DNA of 64,000 nt, taken from the NCBI RefSeq assembly GCF_002443255.2, contig NW_019211455.1:53096801-53160800 (forward strand), given 5' to 3'. Every line of letters starts with the position of its first letter. Within the stretch, counting starts at the first letter, position 1. Below, piece after piece: positions 1 through 13,232 of the stretch. A program made the position numbers and the translations under genes. This DNA is from Varroa destructor (lineage: Eukaryota; Arthropoda; Arachnida; Mesostigmata; Varroidae). The notes beneath the pieces are model-generated. The model was not told where the DNA came from. It did not search any database and saw only the letters and a program-made list of their open reading frames with translations.

Positions 1-3000
1 CGGCTTGTATCGCACTAGAGAAAAGGAATCTTCACAGTGAGTTTCAGGCGATCTTCAGGAGTCAAGTGAAGTTTCGTCCATGCAGTTTTCCGGGGCCTAG
101 TTCATCGAAGCTACTTTAAGTGATCTAGCTTTGTAGCAGCTTCGTGACCACCAGTTAATGGGTATAAGTGCACTATTCGGGCAGGATATTAAAACTGTAT
201 AGGACAGAACCTCAATTTTGGTACCGCCACGAATTGGTGTAGTTTAACGGGTTTTTATTTCTGCGACATACGCCATTACTGAATAAAATATTCGTAAATA
301 GAATAAGATATTCATGTAGCATTTTTCGATCCCATTTCTGTGCAATACGATTTACGATACAAACAGCAAAAAAAAAAATAGAACAGGCATTGTTGAGTAA
401 ATAAACCGTCACGCCTTAATGACCTGGTATTAACCAGGCTGGTTTAAGTATAATAATAAAAAATAATGTATTAGAATACAGAATTGAAACAAGAAACTTT
501 CAGTTTCTTGTTTTTCATTTTTTTCATTTTTCTATTTTGTTTCAATTCTTTTTTTTTCAAATTTTCTCTATTGCTCCTAGGCTGATTTCGCGTATTTCTA
601 AATCGCTAGCTGGTCCTTTTGGGAGTTAGTTATGTCACTGACTCCCATTACGTTAAAAGGAAGCGATATATATGCGCTGAAATAATTGCTGCAGAATTAA
701 AAAAAAAAATAACTATTTCAGACTTTTGCTTATGTGGGTAAGATAGAAATTTATAATTTTTATCATGATAAAACCTAGCACTATTCAAAGGCAAAAATCG
801 AAACGTTCCGCCACATATATATTCCAAATTGGTCCAAAAAGATATGGGAAAAAAAACTATCATATTTGTATTCAAGCTTATTTAAACTAAAACGATTACA
901 ATAGGTACTGTCCGACGTTTTATTTAACAGGTTTTAATAATTTTACTTTTTCATCCAACATATATTATAGGTAGGGTGTCCGTGCCTTCTCGTAGAATAA
1001 AAGGTAATCACCCGGTAGCTAATCTGTTGTCAAGCAGATTAGATTAAAAAAATATACTATCTCCATAAGGCGTATAATGTCATTCAGATTCATGTAATAT
1101 TATTGATGTTTCGTTTGTACGATGCGTCTTGCTCGTAACATTCGTAATGGAGCGTAATGTACGTTCATCGCGTAACTTGTAATATAGGAAGCAAACATGT
1201 AAATACTGATTAGGGGCACATCGTAAAGAACGACACCCCGCCGAGCTAAGCAACAATCAAAGAAGCTAACAGCGTCTAGCTCTATCAAACAGTAACTTGT
1301 GTACGATCCTAACTGGACCTAGATTTGTTTTCACCCACCCTTCGATTATGGAACCGCTCAGATGTTGAATTCTTATACAATTTACGACAATGTCCACTTT
1401 CTCTATCGTGCAACAACAATCGTAGATCCACAGCGTCTTCTGTGTACAAGTGTATATTGTGTCCGTGATCGGAAACAGGCAACGATCAGATTTGAACGGG
1501 TTCGTGTAAGTAAGCGAGAACGGGCAGACACAAACCAAATAAGAATCTCTATATGAGATATCCATAATCACTGTGTACTCGATTATATCCCGCCACGTTG
1601 TCCTTTTGAATATACTCTCCGCAGAATAGGCCCGTATAGATGCTTTACTGGATGCACCTCACAGTCTGGAACGCTCCAAATCGATCTTGCGCTGTGTTAA
1701 CGCACAGAGCCTAAATTAAAATTGCAGACAGCATCTCTGTCCTGCCTTTCAGTCATTTTCAGTGTCTTCCTCTCTTTGACATTCTCGTAGTAGTACTGAG
1801 CCTCTGCGTTCCTGCCGTTCGTTTACAGTCCTGCTCACTTGATTGGCACCGAAGCAACGTCAAAGCAGCGAATTATCGAAGCACGCTTAAATGTAGCTTA
1901 TACATAGCGAAAGCGTTTTGCGTCCAGCTGTGAGTGAATCGTTCAGGGACCGCGTCCTAGTTGTTGATAAGAGCCTAGGTCAAACCGTTGCACATGTTTT
2001 AGTTAGTGTGAAAAGCCTTGAACCAGGTAGCATTTGAGTTAGCGTGACGCCTGACTTGCAACTAACTTCGGCTTCTAGCTACGTACAGGCGACAAACAGA
2101 ATACGAACGTGATGGAAAAACGTGGCTCAATAGGGACTTAACGGTGAAGGGGGTGTTCAGTCGTCTTTTGTGCCCATTCGACCCCTAGAACGTTGGATTG
2201 AGTACCGTCATCGTTTTGTGTCACTATGCGGTCGTTGCGCTTGCCCAATAAAGCGCTAGGCGTTGACCCACAAGGTCACTACCCTCAGTAGTGTTTACTG
2301 TTCCATTTCCACCACACAGAATATCTTCTCCGCGCAACGACGGGCGTATCGGCACCGCATGCACACCTTTCTATTGCTGTACGACAACATTACTAGCCTC
2401 AATGTTGTCTGGTCTGCGTATTCTATTAGCTGGTTCTTTTTGTTTTTGTGTTACATGATGACGTCTCTATTGTTAAAGCAGTTCTGCCAGCATATATCCC
2501 TAATGATGAAGTGGCACTGCGGTTGCGACTCGGAAGCTAATGAAGAAGACACGTAACAAGTTGACTGAATGTTGTTAGATACTGATTTGTGTACGCAATC
2601 ACTCACCACTTCACAAGTTGCGTAAATATATGTGAACGCATGAACGACATCAGCAGAGTCTCTATATTTACATAGTAGGCCTAGTGAAGACTTACACATG
2701 CGGTGATTCCAGGGGGGAAGTCTCGAGCAGAACAGGGTACTTATTTGTAAGTCGAATAAACATACGTATTTCCTTAACCAAGTAATAAAAGTAGCATGCA
2801 AAGATACATATGATGTGTTTCTTACGTTCAATGAAATGGCCAAATACCTGTAAGGAGCTTCACAGAATTGTGCGCAGTCTTTGGGTCAGACCATAGATAC
2901 GTTCAACAGAAAAAGATCAGAAATTTCACTTCGTATTTATCTATTGAGGTCTCATAAAAATAAATTCTATTGTGTTTAGTTCAAAAATTGCGTGTGCGGG

Positions 3001-4099
3001 TGAGATATAAGCTACCTGCTGGTCATAGGATGTAATGCCAGTCACACAGATAGAAAAAATGAATAATTGTAAGACATGTATAGGATCGAGACAGAGATAT
3101 ATTTAGCTCATAGTGAAGTTGAGTGCGTGGCTCTGACTGACCACCTTGGTAAGCTCGTCCAGAGCTGGATGCCGATATGCTTATACATACACAGGTAAAA
3201 AGTAGCCTCGCTTGTCTGGTTTCTGGTTAAGTGTATAGAAATATTCTATTTGTTTATCAACACTAACTAATTCATAGAACAGAGTAAAAAAAAATAGGGC
3301 GATGCATAAAGCTGTTTCCTTTTTTTTTTTTTGTCTAGTTTTTAAGTAGGACAGTTACATTTATAAGGTAGGTGATCTACATTTTTTTCTATAGTAAACG
3401 TTAACATTAGTATTGAGCCGTTGTTCGAAAGAATGAAACAGACATTTCACTTGAGAGTCCTTGACTATCCAATTGGTAGGTCCTATACTACGAAGAACAC
3501 CTTGTTGTCGGATTGAGTTCGAGACTATTATAGCGAGTAGAGAAAGGCTATATCTCTAAAAATACCCTTTAAGATTGCCCGTAAACTTAGTACTTTTGTA
3601 TGATTTTCACCTATTTGGGAGAACTATGAAACTAACACTAACGTTGTATAAATTTCGTAAATACTATTCAGCAGCTTGCTTAATCATACCATTATTCGTT
3701 CCTAATACTCTATGGATTGTATATCCATAGATTACCGTACATCTCAATTCCCAGTAGCGCACTGTAGATTCTCTAAAAACCTGAAAGAATTAGTAGTTCA
3801 ATTAACACCAACAGACTTCAGCGTCTACGGCATGAAGATGCGCGAGGTGATTCGACTGATACAATAGACGAGTTCCGAAAATTGGCAATGCACGTTATCC
3901 AGCTGAAAATCCCTTTTTCTCCGATTGTCTATTGAATCAGTCCGTATCAGTCCATCATCGCCCCCTATGCCAATCAGTAGCTATTGTTTTCGATGTACGG
4001 CCTAATTTATTCGTTTGTACGTATGCACAGTGTGTGTGCTGCTATCGGTAAAATGATGCCGGCACTATTTTACGCATAAGAAGATAACATATCCGTTAG
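1..4099. other. AT-rich intergenic DNA
   Basis: Apart from the nested hairpins at 481-548, nothing is recognised. The 130-codon minus-strand open frame at 2451-2843 starts at TTG, has no domain I recognise and has a length expected by chance once or twice in this window. Confidence 0.5.
481..548 (+). repeat. Nested pair of competing hairpins
   Basis: An 11-bp perfect stem (487-497 with 503-513, loop TTTCA) overlaps the left arm of a second perfect 12-bp inverted repeat, GAATTGAAACAA at 481-492 with its complement at 537-548. The two structures share bases 487-492 and so exclude each other. The segment between is almost all pyrimidine. Confidence 0.75.
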
Positions 4100-5130
4100 A
4101 TTTCGCCCTAATCATTTTGGTGGACACCGGCTACTGTCCGTCTTCGCCACCGCCGCTGCCATCCCTTGTGTCCCCCCGGCCGCCAAGAGGACTCCTGATG
4201 TCAACTTCAATCCTTCAAAATATCTCATATGCCTCAGGTAGCGGGATTAATGGAAACACCCGCTTTCTGAGTAACCTTATGTACATTGCTTATATGCCCA
4301 GAACATACACTGGAATATATAAATGAATGGCGATATGAGGGTATCCCTGAGGGTCTGTTCTGACCGCAACGGCAGGTATGTAAGTTTGGCGCTAGGGTAC
4401 GCTAGCCTCCAGCTGTCCCCCGCCTTGAGGCATTGAAGTCGGAACAGAAGGGCAGGATAGACGGTATTAGGAAAACCACAATAGTTCACAGCCTTGGTCC
4501 TTGGGCCGAGCTAAATAGCGTCAACAAGCGACGCCGCAATAAGCTTTTCGAAATTCAAGCCTCAAGCAGTGAGACAATCGCACGGCCCGTTGGGTAACGC
4601 GCTAGCTTTCCACAGCAGTAGCCTCTATAATAAGGCTCTTTAAGAAGGCGATGTTAGGATGGCTCAGTAATAAAGCGAAGCTTGCTCAGTCGACCGGGTA
4701 ACCGACCTACCGAGAAGGATCTATGAGAGCCTACACTGGGTATATGGAGCCTTGAAAAGCCCCCTTAGCCGTTCAAGGAACGAAACTGAGCCGATGAGAT
4801 AAGATGTGGACGCCGATAAAGTGATGGGAGCATGCTCGATGATAAAAAGGCGTTAGCCTTTTCTAGAGAAAGTATTTCTTATCGAACGTGCGCTTAGTAC
4901 TTGACAGCTTTTCGTGCAACAAGTGTCCCGGAGGGATCTTTATTAGTATCGAGATACGTTTTGGACTTACGTAGATTATTAAAACATAAAACAGTTTACT
5001 GTACATGATGGCTCTGCCGCACTTAGGCGGTGTGCGATTTCTCCTTCGCCGACAAACAGGTAGAAGCGTCTTGCGCCTCGTTGCTCCGGCAGACAACCTA
5101 TCGATTCAACCTACAGCCGCGTAAATGGTA
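4100..5130. other. GC-richer patch, possible decayed element
   Basis: Base composition is clearly richer in GC than the flanks. A + strand frame is open for about 63 codons at roughly 4406-4594 and reads as basic, soluble protein (including LGPWAELNSVNKRRRNKLF), followed by many stops. It has no start or domain I recognise. Inference: remnant of a transposon or old exon. Confidence 0.3.
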
Positions 5131-8100
5131 TACGCAGAATGTCTTATATTATATCAACCTGATTTTAAACTAACTTAGTTTTCTAATACGGCTAAAGCTT
5201 ATCTTACGAAGTAGGACATACCTGATTAGGCTAAATGGCGATAATAATCCTATTAAGGCAGATAAAAGAAAAAGAGCCACCAATTCCTCATCCTTCTTTG
5301 GGTTTCACGAATTTCGCTGAATCATGGAACGGGCGGTTCGAAATGTCGCTGAGCACGGGAAGTATCCAGTATCCTTTAACTCAAGCACAGCTGCTTTAAC
5401 ATACTCGACCAAACGGCTTTATTAATATAGAGTTTAATTGGTGAAGATAGTAATATATGGCGGCCTCTGCCGATACTTGCGTATTGTCCTGAGAATTTCT
5501 TTGAGACAGATCAGAGTCGGCGTAATCTAGATGCAATCGTGTACATCAGTAGACAGATTGTTAGAAGTCCATGACCACTCGCTTCACACAACGCGAACGC
5601 GTCTGCCCAGGCTGCTCTTTGGTTTTGGCCAACAGCACTAAAAAATAAAGCTCATGAATAGTAATAACATTAAATTTACATTAGATGAATACGCTGAGAC
5701 GAAGCTTTCTTGACTACTAGTTTGTTGTGGAGCTCAGTTTTCCATAGAGAACAGCAGTGAGCTTTGAGTTGTACTTTTCGAAAGGGAACGAGAACTGTAA
5801 AACAAAAACCGTCATTCAAAAGCGCCTAGTAAGGGAGACGGAGATGACTGCAGAGCGACGTTTAAAGACGATCCAGGGCCTGCAAAGCAAAACGCCTCAA
5901 AAGCAGTCATTCATAATATAAGGAAGATAATCCGAAAATTATCACGCTCACCGTCAATATCCTAATGCTAACGTCATTTGCATGACCACGCTTGCGCTGT
6001 ATTGAAATTCACATTGAAAATATGGATGAAAGGGATTACGGCCACAAATGAATGCCTTTCGTGAACTGACGATGGCACAAAGAACGTTGGCGCTGTTTAG
6101 GCCACAACAGCAGGTCTTATTATATGTTTAAGGAATCTATATATATAAACGTACCGAAACTAAAAACTCTTTGCTATCTGAGATACCCAAACCGACAAAT
6201 GAGGTCTAAAATTAATATTCGAGGTTCAGTGTTACATTATCTCAAGATCACCTTACTGACTGCAGTCTTTTAAAGTCCTAATAATTTAAATTTATTAATT
6301 TTGCTGGGGCAAATGACCGATTTTTGAGCCTAACTGTCGTTCAGTTTTTATCCCTAAGTCTCAACTGGACAGATAAAAAGCTTGCACATATATTGGCCAT
6401 GTATGTATATATATATATATATATAGCAGCTGGTTACCTAGTAGCAGGCCGGAGTAGCATTTGAATTGGACTAACTCGCGGCAGGCAATTGGGTGCCTGA
6501 TAACAAGCACCGCACGAAGTTTTATGTGATCTCCAAAGTGAGCTATATTATATATATATATATACATCCTTGCTATTTACTAAGCTTGTGGATTGCGTAT
6601 CTCTGCTTTCTAATGTCCATACAAAGATGCATGAACCATAGCAAGTTTGAGCAGTAGAATATTACGGAATTATGTATGCAGCTTTTCTATGGTATTATTT
6701 TGAGAACAATGCCACAACAATTCTAAAAATCAGCATCTGCACAAGTACCGTGCAAGAGGTGCAAGGTCGTTGCTTTTGTCTATAAGCTTGCGAACTCTCG
6801 CCGCATTTCACGGTAACCCTTTAAGGTCCCAATCGCAGCGTGCCCAGAAAGCTCTTTTCGTTTAAGCATCAATCAATCACTAATCCATCGGTATCATTTA
6901 TCCAGTTGCGCTAACTTTCGATGAACGACGTTTTTCTCGACGCACTGAAGTAATAGATTATGTTTGCCCTCATCAAGTTAATCCACCCTAGCCAAAGAGA
7001 CTAGTGGCTACCCAAATCTCCGAGGGGTGGTACGTGGCACTTCACAATGAGTATAGGAAAGCACTCGTTCTCTACATGTTCAATGACTGTAAACAAAGAT
7101 AATTGCATCCGGGCTTGTATTCAGTAGAGTTGGATCACCAACTTGTTGTTTAACCTGATCTCATCATACAACTAAGCCTTTCATCTTGTGCGAGGCAGAG
7201 AAGATGGCCGGCCTTAGAAAAGGTTAAATAATCCTTCAAGATCTAACATTGAGGTCGCGAGCAAAATATAGTGCGTGCATCGCCGTTTAGCTGGCGGCCG
7301 CTGCATCAGTTTTCAATCAACGCATGATGTATTACGGTTCTTCAGAGATCTAGGATAGAACCTATACTCGCTAGTAACCTATTGATTAAGAATTTATATT
7401 TTCTTCTTTGTCTTTTAGAATCATTAGTTATGCTTTTTTAAACGAATAAGCTCTCGGGATAACCTCTTTTTAGCTATGTAGCATTAAGAGCTTGCTCTCA
7501 CAACCGGAACTGATGTTAACAAGCTTATATAGCAATTCTCTAACAGACCTATAAAACGGTGTGGTAACCATATAAATAGCTATTAGCCTTAATATCAGTT
7601 CCTTATCTTCCTTAATTTCTCATTTTTCCTAATTAACAATTTTTTGGTAGAAATTTTGTCGATGCTGGAATTTAAAAAAATGCATTGCTACTGACCGTGC
7701 CCTTTAGTTACGATTACCATTGCAATACACTCAAAAAAATACGCTGTTTTTCTGCTTACGTAGCTTAATAAAATATTGCCTACCTGCGCCTTGGTATTAC
7801 AGGTATAGGTAAGTGAAGCGGTAATATAAGAAAAAATTTTCTCATGTCGTTTCGCAGTACTCAAACAACAAAAAAAAAAAAAAACAAAAGTTAGATACAA
7901 TAGTAAGATACTATTAAGTTCCATTGCTACCGAATAGTGTTATCCTCAGTTCTCATTAGGTAGATGGTAGAATCCAAGTGCTATTTTGACCTATGTATAA
8001 TTAAAATAAAATTAGTTTATTTAATTAACATCTATTCAGGCGTCTGGCTCGCATTATAACGTATATCTGACGATAGATAAGGAAAAACCCCCGGTAATTG

Positions 8101-8399
8101 CTAACGTTGCAAAGATTAACATATAAAATTTGATATCATGTCCTAACACACTTATTCATACATCTTATCTACAGCGTATGACCCTATGTAGTCACAATAA
8201 CTTCCGATTCCGCAGCTCTCTGTAATTACTTGAATTCGACTAAATAACACAGTCGCCAAGAAGGCACGTAACTGTTCGAGCAAAAACAAGCAAGACCTAC
8301 CTTTATGTTACCTTTTTCGCTGAAACTACATAAATAGGAGTTTTCCATTACGATAATCTGCTATCTTAATCCTGTCAGGGCAATTTCACTTGACAGTGT
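5131..8399. other. AT-rich intergenic DNA
   Basis: Only the (TA)n pair at 6401-6566 and short poly-A/T runs are noted (for example near 7870). No gene is seen. Confidence 0.5.
6401..6566. repeat. Pair of (TA)n tracts 120 nt apart
   Basis: Alternating TA runs at about 6401-6425 and 6544-6566. Because TA is its own reverse complement, the two tracts can pair with each other or with themselves. Confidence 0.85.
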
Positions 8400-9560
8400 C
8401 TTTGAGCCTGCACACACGAGTCTTTGCTATGCACTGTATAGAGATTTCTGTGGACGCGTGCACAGGCGACGTTGCTTCGAGCACGCGCAATTTCCACTGC
8501 ACTTCCATATGTCGCCTACTATGAGCTACAGTTCTTGTAGAGAGTCCAGGATGGGCCCACTATGATGAAGATATGAGGAGGAATCACGCTCTCCGCCCAT
8601 TGCGGTCGACAGGACTACGGCAGGGAATGAACCCCCAAGCTATTATTGCATTATTACCTGCGCTTTTCTTAGCCCAAGAAGCCGAAGAACGACAGTTGCA
8701 CCAGCATATGTGCCCATAGCAGCAGTTTGTATCTAACTCCTGCAGGAGCACACCATCGCCAGTACAACCTAGAATGAGCAGTCGTTCCCGCATGCCCCCT
8801 ACATATCAAGGGAACTGTGCCCTCCTCAAAAGAAAAAAAGGGCAATAGGCTTTCAATCTTTGGGTTCAGCAGTAACCACAGCAACCACATCGTGATGATA
8901 CGAAGGGGTGCAGTAACGAGTAGTGTCTAGTACAGGGCTCGAAGACCTCATAAGATCCCGTAACCGCGGCGCTGCCGCTATTGGCATCAGTGCATCTCTT
9001 TGCAATACCAACCATCTCCGCGCGTAACTGCGTTATGTGTTTCTTGTGGCTGTTGCCTTTCAAGTGTGGTCCTTACTAACAATTTCGTAAGGAGTATAGC
9101 TCTATAGCCTTCGTTTACCCCCTGCCTTCCACCCGCTTCTCCGTCCTCCTGTTTAAGGCTCCGTTGGCCATTCCTCATTGAGGACTCCTAGGCTCCTCGG
9201 GTCTTGGCCATCCACATGCCCGGAGTGACGCTCATTAATTTATCGCGGTTTAGGAGGACTCACCGAGCTCTCGTAGGACGAAAAGGAGAGGCTGCCGTGA
9301 ATTCTGGTGGTCGCTTTGCTTGCTCAGCCACACTCTAAAAGAAAAAGAATCACATAGAGAGGGGGAGGGAGGGAGAGAGAGCAAGGAAGGGAGTAAAATA
9401 CGTATAGGAAAGGAGCTGAGATTTGCAGGCAATCTGCCTTCCTGAACCAAGACACATCAACCGCGAGGCGCATGAAGAGAGCAACTCATCAGCTTGAGAT
9501 GGTCTTCTCACTAGATAGAATGTGAGACAGCATACTAGTAAATGTGATCTCATAAACTTG
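8400..9560. other. GC-richer patch without a supported gene
   Basis: Several overlapping minus-strand open frames of 60-75 codons lie here because stops are rarer in this composition. None shows a domain, and they overlap in different frames. It ends with a GA-rich tract. Confidence 0.35.
9361..9391 (+). repeat. Purine tract with four G-runs (possible G-quadruplex)
   Basis: G-runs at 9361-9365, 9367-9369, 9371-9373 and 9389-9391 lie in a GA-rich stretch that continues on both sides. The last loop is long (15 nt), so folding is uncertain. Confidence 0.45.
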
Positions 9561-10180
9561 AGTGTACTACCACTCGGTGTAAACGATAAAATAACGTTTC
9601 TTAAGGCGCTTGCAGGAAACGTCGAGGTCTTATGTTTCCGGCCGTATCGTTCAAAGGCGGTTTGTATAAGTTAGTTTAGTGCGCTGGAAATGATTATTGC
9701 GTAGTCGCTAGGAAATAGTTTCCACGCAAGATGAAATTACATGTATATTCGCTATGACCTAAATGGTATTAGATTTTTCAGAGGATTACAAACCTTTTTT
9801 GCTGCAGTTATTAATGGAAAAGTGGAAAGCATGTTGTAGAAAATAACTTTTTAGATCAAATGAGACCGTGTGCAAGAACTATATATACTATTATTTACTA
9901 TATATATACACTATTGTTATAATATAAACAGTTTCCTATATATATACATATATATAGGAAACAGTTTAGTTGCAGTGAGAGAATCATTTCCAGCAACATT
10001 TGGCTAAGAATTCGGAAAGTAATGGTAAGTTAACGATATTCTCCAAATTACCTTTCTCTAAATCATATCAGAATTCTATTTTACTTTTCTTAGCCTGATG
10101 TCACTTTCTCTGGCCCACCCCTGACTTCCCCTTTATTCCGATTCCCCCATCTTCAACCCCGTTTACTGAAACTCGTTCAA
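9561..10180. other. AT-rich intergenic DNA with TA-rich palindrome
   Basis: It contains the TA-rich tract and palindrome at about 9880-9962 and, from about 10080, a pyrimidine-rich stretch. No gene is seen. Confidence 0.45.
9933..9962 (+). repeat. TA-rich palindrome
   Basis: TTTCC and GGAAA flank a (TA)n core and give a stem of about 14 bp with almost no loop. The word AACAGTTT occurs as a direct repeat on both sides of it. It lies inside a wider TA-rich tract (about 9880-9960). Confidence 0.7.
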
Positions 10181-11110
10181 CCTAATCCGTTAGCCCACTC
10201 GTACATTGTCGCTATCGTGATCAAATGATGAATGCGGATCAACGCGTTCAGCAGGGCACGCGAGCGGGTCCACTCGGGACAGGTCTGCCCCAGATGATCG
10301 CTAAGCGGCACAGCGTTGCCGGTTTTTTCACACCGTCGCAGTTATCGGCACCACCGCCAAAAGCAATACTACGACCACCGGTAGCGTGTAGACCCTCCGC
10401 CATCGACTTTGTGCCCCTTAAGGCGACCACGTGTGTGCTTGCCTGGCAACTTTGCTGGGTCAAGGAGCGCAGTTTAGTAAGCACCAAATAGAGAGCCATA
10501 CCCGTTTGAATCCAACTAGCCTCGTTTATCCGTGGCTGAACGCTAGTCCACGGGACGCTTCTGTGGCATCAGAAGCGCTTATTGTGCGATCAATCTTATC
10601 TTGCATCAGAAGGAACCAGGGTAAGCAGCGACTGAATGCGGGTGATGACGGCGGCAGAAAGCAACTCGTCTTATCTTGCCGCGTCATTTATGTCTGCCTT
10701 CGGCTCCTGCGAATTCTTTGGCTAACTGCACACCGTGTGCTGGCACAAAACAACCCACGTCGATCGGTGTGAGCCAAAGGCGGTAACAAAATGAAAAGAG
10801 GTGGCTAGGCAAACGCAGCATTGGTGAACTGATCGTTCGGTCATCCAGGAATCGGCAGAGGCGCTGTTTCGTTGCGTCCTCCAATTAAGGAGTCTTCTCA
10901 CGCGTAGGCCTAAAGGCAAGCGACGTGGATGTCTTGCCTTTAGGCTGAAAGGCCTGGAGACAGACGAGGCCTCTGTGCCACAAGACTTTCGCCATTACTA
11001 CTTGCAAACCCAGCGCACCGGACCGGATGGTCATCGAACGATTGTTTTGGCCCACCTAGCTGCCATTGCTTCCTAACTAAGCAAGGAAGGCAAGGGGCTT
11101 AATTGAGCGA
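10181..11110. other. GC-richer patch with overlapping open frames
   Basis: Two + strand frames (10225-10491 with an ATG; 10431-10772 without a supported start) and several - strand frames overlap. One frame holds SLVYPWLNAS followed by a donor-like GTAAGC at about 10621. No protein is recognised. It may be decayed coding sequence of a mobile element. The 13-bp stem-loop at 10908 lies in it. Confidence 0.3.
10908..10945 (+). repeat. Stem-loop, 13-bp perfect stem
   Basis: GCCTAAAGGCAAG at 10908-10920 pairs perfectly with 10933-10945 around a 12-nt loop. It lies in a GC-richer patch at the end of several broken open frames. The stem is too short for a microRNA precursor. Confidence 0.75.
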
Positions 11111-13208
11111 ACATCCCGTCTGTTGCATCCATGACGAATTCCATAGACGCACATAATTACAGCTGAGGCCAGTACAGTCGGAGGCGTATAAAGGTGATCA
11201 TAAGGTCGCAGATTGTGGTAATTCGTTGTTTATTTAGATAGCTACTATATCAAATGTAGGCTTCTTAGAAGCCATTTCAGGCGCACTGGAGGAAAATGAG
11301 ATTCTCAAATGTAATATTTTCCTAAATCTTAATTATACTGATTTGCAAAGAATATTAGGATAATCCGGATCTGTTACGGTGAATCTTATACGTATATAGT
11401 ATTTTCGATTTTGCCTGGGTTATGTCTGCGTGCAATTCGTAATGTTAAAATTAGGCTGACATAGCTGGGCTTCAGAAGTTTACAAAATTGACTGTTTTCC
11501 GGATATTTTCGATCGACATTGGGATGCCGATTAACGAGTAGCCTCAATGGTTTCGAGTCGTCAAGAGAAAGCCTAATACTGATTTCAAAAAAGCTGATTG
11601 TACTCTGCTCAGGCCTAGAGTCTCGGGCCTTTTTCAAAGAATTAAAATTTCATAACCAGCCGTCTAAGCGCTTTTCAAGTTAAAGAAGCTTTCTGCTATT
11701 TAGGCTGATAGTTTTTGCGAGCTTCTGATTGTGACAGCTGCAACCGTTGCGTTTCTTAAAAAATCTATCGAGTGGTTCACCGATCGACTATACCAAGTGA
11801 TTACCCTGAAGGATAGGGTTAGTTTCTTCATGGACTCGAAGCATTTAAGAAGTTAAAAGAGCACAGCAAATGCCTCTTATATCCACGAGTATTGCATTTA
11901 CAGTGCATAAGTACGCTTTGATTTCGGCGATCTAGAGTACTTATATTGAAGTCCTGCTACAAGGTGTGACTTAGGTTTTATGACGTATTTATCGGGCGAT
12001 GTTGTGTCCGAATGATAAACTTGTAATTTCTGTTACTTATTCCTAACAGGATTTGAACGCATACCTCAGTTTAGAAGATATATGTAGCCTTTATTAATAC
12101 GCTTCTCTTAGATGGCACTCAGCATTTAATTACTTGTTATTATGTAGTTCCTCTTCATTTTCAAACACCATAAAGCGATATCGTACATCCATGATTCTCG
12201 GTGTCAGTGCTACGAATATAACAAGTTCATCAAGTAATTCAAATTTCGATAAAGCGATCATTAAGTATACATCGGTCTAAGATGGCCTAAGATGCAAATC
12301 TCAAGTCACTAGACCACTGTTAATTACTAGCGCCAGTTAGGCGTTTCTGTTAGATTTGCTTCTGTCAGGGAAGCACAAGACTCCGACTGGTTGGTACCCG
12401 GGGGACTCGGGGGTTAAAGGAAGGTAGTCTTTCTTCGGCGGTCCGTCTCCTTGGCTTCCCTAAGGCCCCTCAAAGCAATCTATAATAATTATCGTCAAGT
12501 CAGTGGGGCAGAAGTCTGGTATGTGTAGTCCGGGAAGAACTACCGCAGCTTTACCCGAAATCCATCTAGTGGCCTATAGGCCCATTTTCGGCAATGCGGT
12601 CATCAAGCGAAGTCGGTAGATGCTGTCGCTGCTTTAGCGGCATGACCAAGGGCGCCAGCCATCAAATATGACAATGCATCATTAGGCATCACTTCCTATC
12701 TACTTCGGCTAGTCTAGTGCAGCTCGTAATTACAGGGGCAATTCCTTCTAAGGCACACATCTACAGGCGAATTGCCCTTGTCCACTTCAGCGCTCGGGCA
12801 CATATACCAGACCACCCGAGGCGCTTTTCCAAATGGTTAAGAGTGGGAGAGTTGCTTATCCTGTAGGTTGGTCTAATAGGTAATCAGGATAGTGAAGACT
12901 TTTATTGGAGGCCATTCCTCAATAAGAATGGCCGTCTCCATTGAGATGAATTAATTTTATTCCATATACGCATGAAAGCAAGGGTGCATGTTGCCCTCTC
13001 AATGTCTCATTGCAATTACCGTGCATAGTTCCAAGCATATGATGATATAACAGTTGCGTTCTTTTATTAGAGCAATTGCCTATAGCTGATTTTTTTAAAT
13101 TTTTTGGCTCACTTTGAAGTGCTGGGCCTGGAAAGAGTGAATTATAGCGTACTCAGCTAAGTAATCGTTCTTGCTTTAAATGACGTTTGCTTATTTTTCA
13201 GGTAACCT

Positions 13209-13232
13209 GCACACGTAGATCCTACGATGTGC
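13209..13232 (+). repeat. Small hairpin after an acceptor-like tract
   Basis: GCACA plus CGTAG pair with CTACG plus TGTGC across an ATC loop, with one bulged A. It sits just after a T-rich tract ending in CAG. Confidence 0.5.

Noticed and set aside
2451..2843. 130-codon minus-strand cysteine-containing open frame
   Set aside because: TTG start, no recognisable cysteine pattern or signal peptide, and one or two such lengths are expected by chance.
10431..10620. YPWLN in an open frame before a donor-like site, recalling the YPWM hexapeptide of Hox proteins
   Set aside because: No homeodomain sequence (for example a WFQNRR-type motif) was found on either strand nearby, and the frame has no supported start.
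12031..12125. Minus-strand segment with CTTCTAAAC and GTTCAAATCC resembling tRNA-Arg(UCU) anticodon and T-loop
   Set aside because: The T-stem, anticodon stem and acceptor stem do not pair, and no D-arm/box A is present. Probably a chance match.
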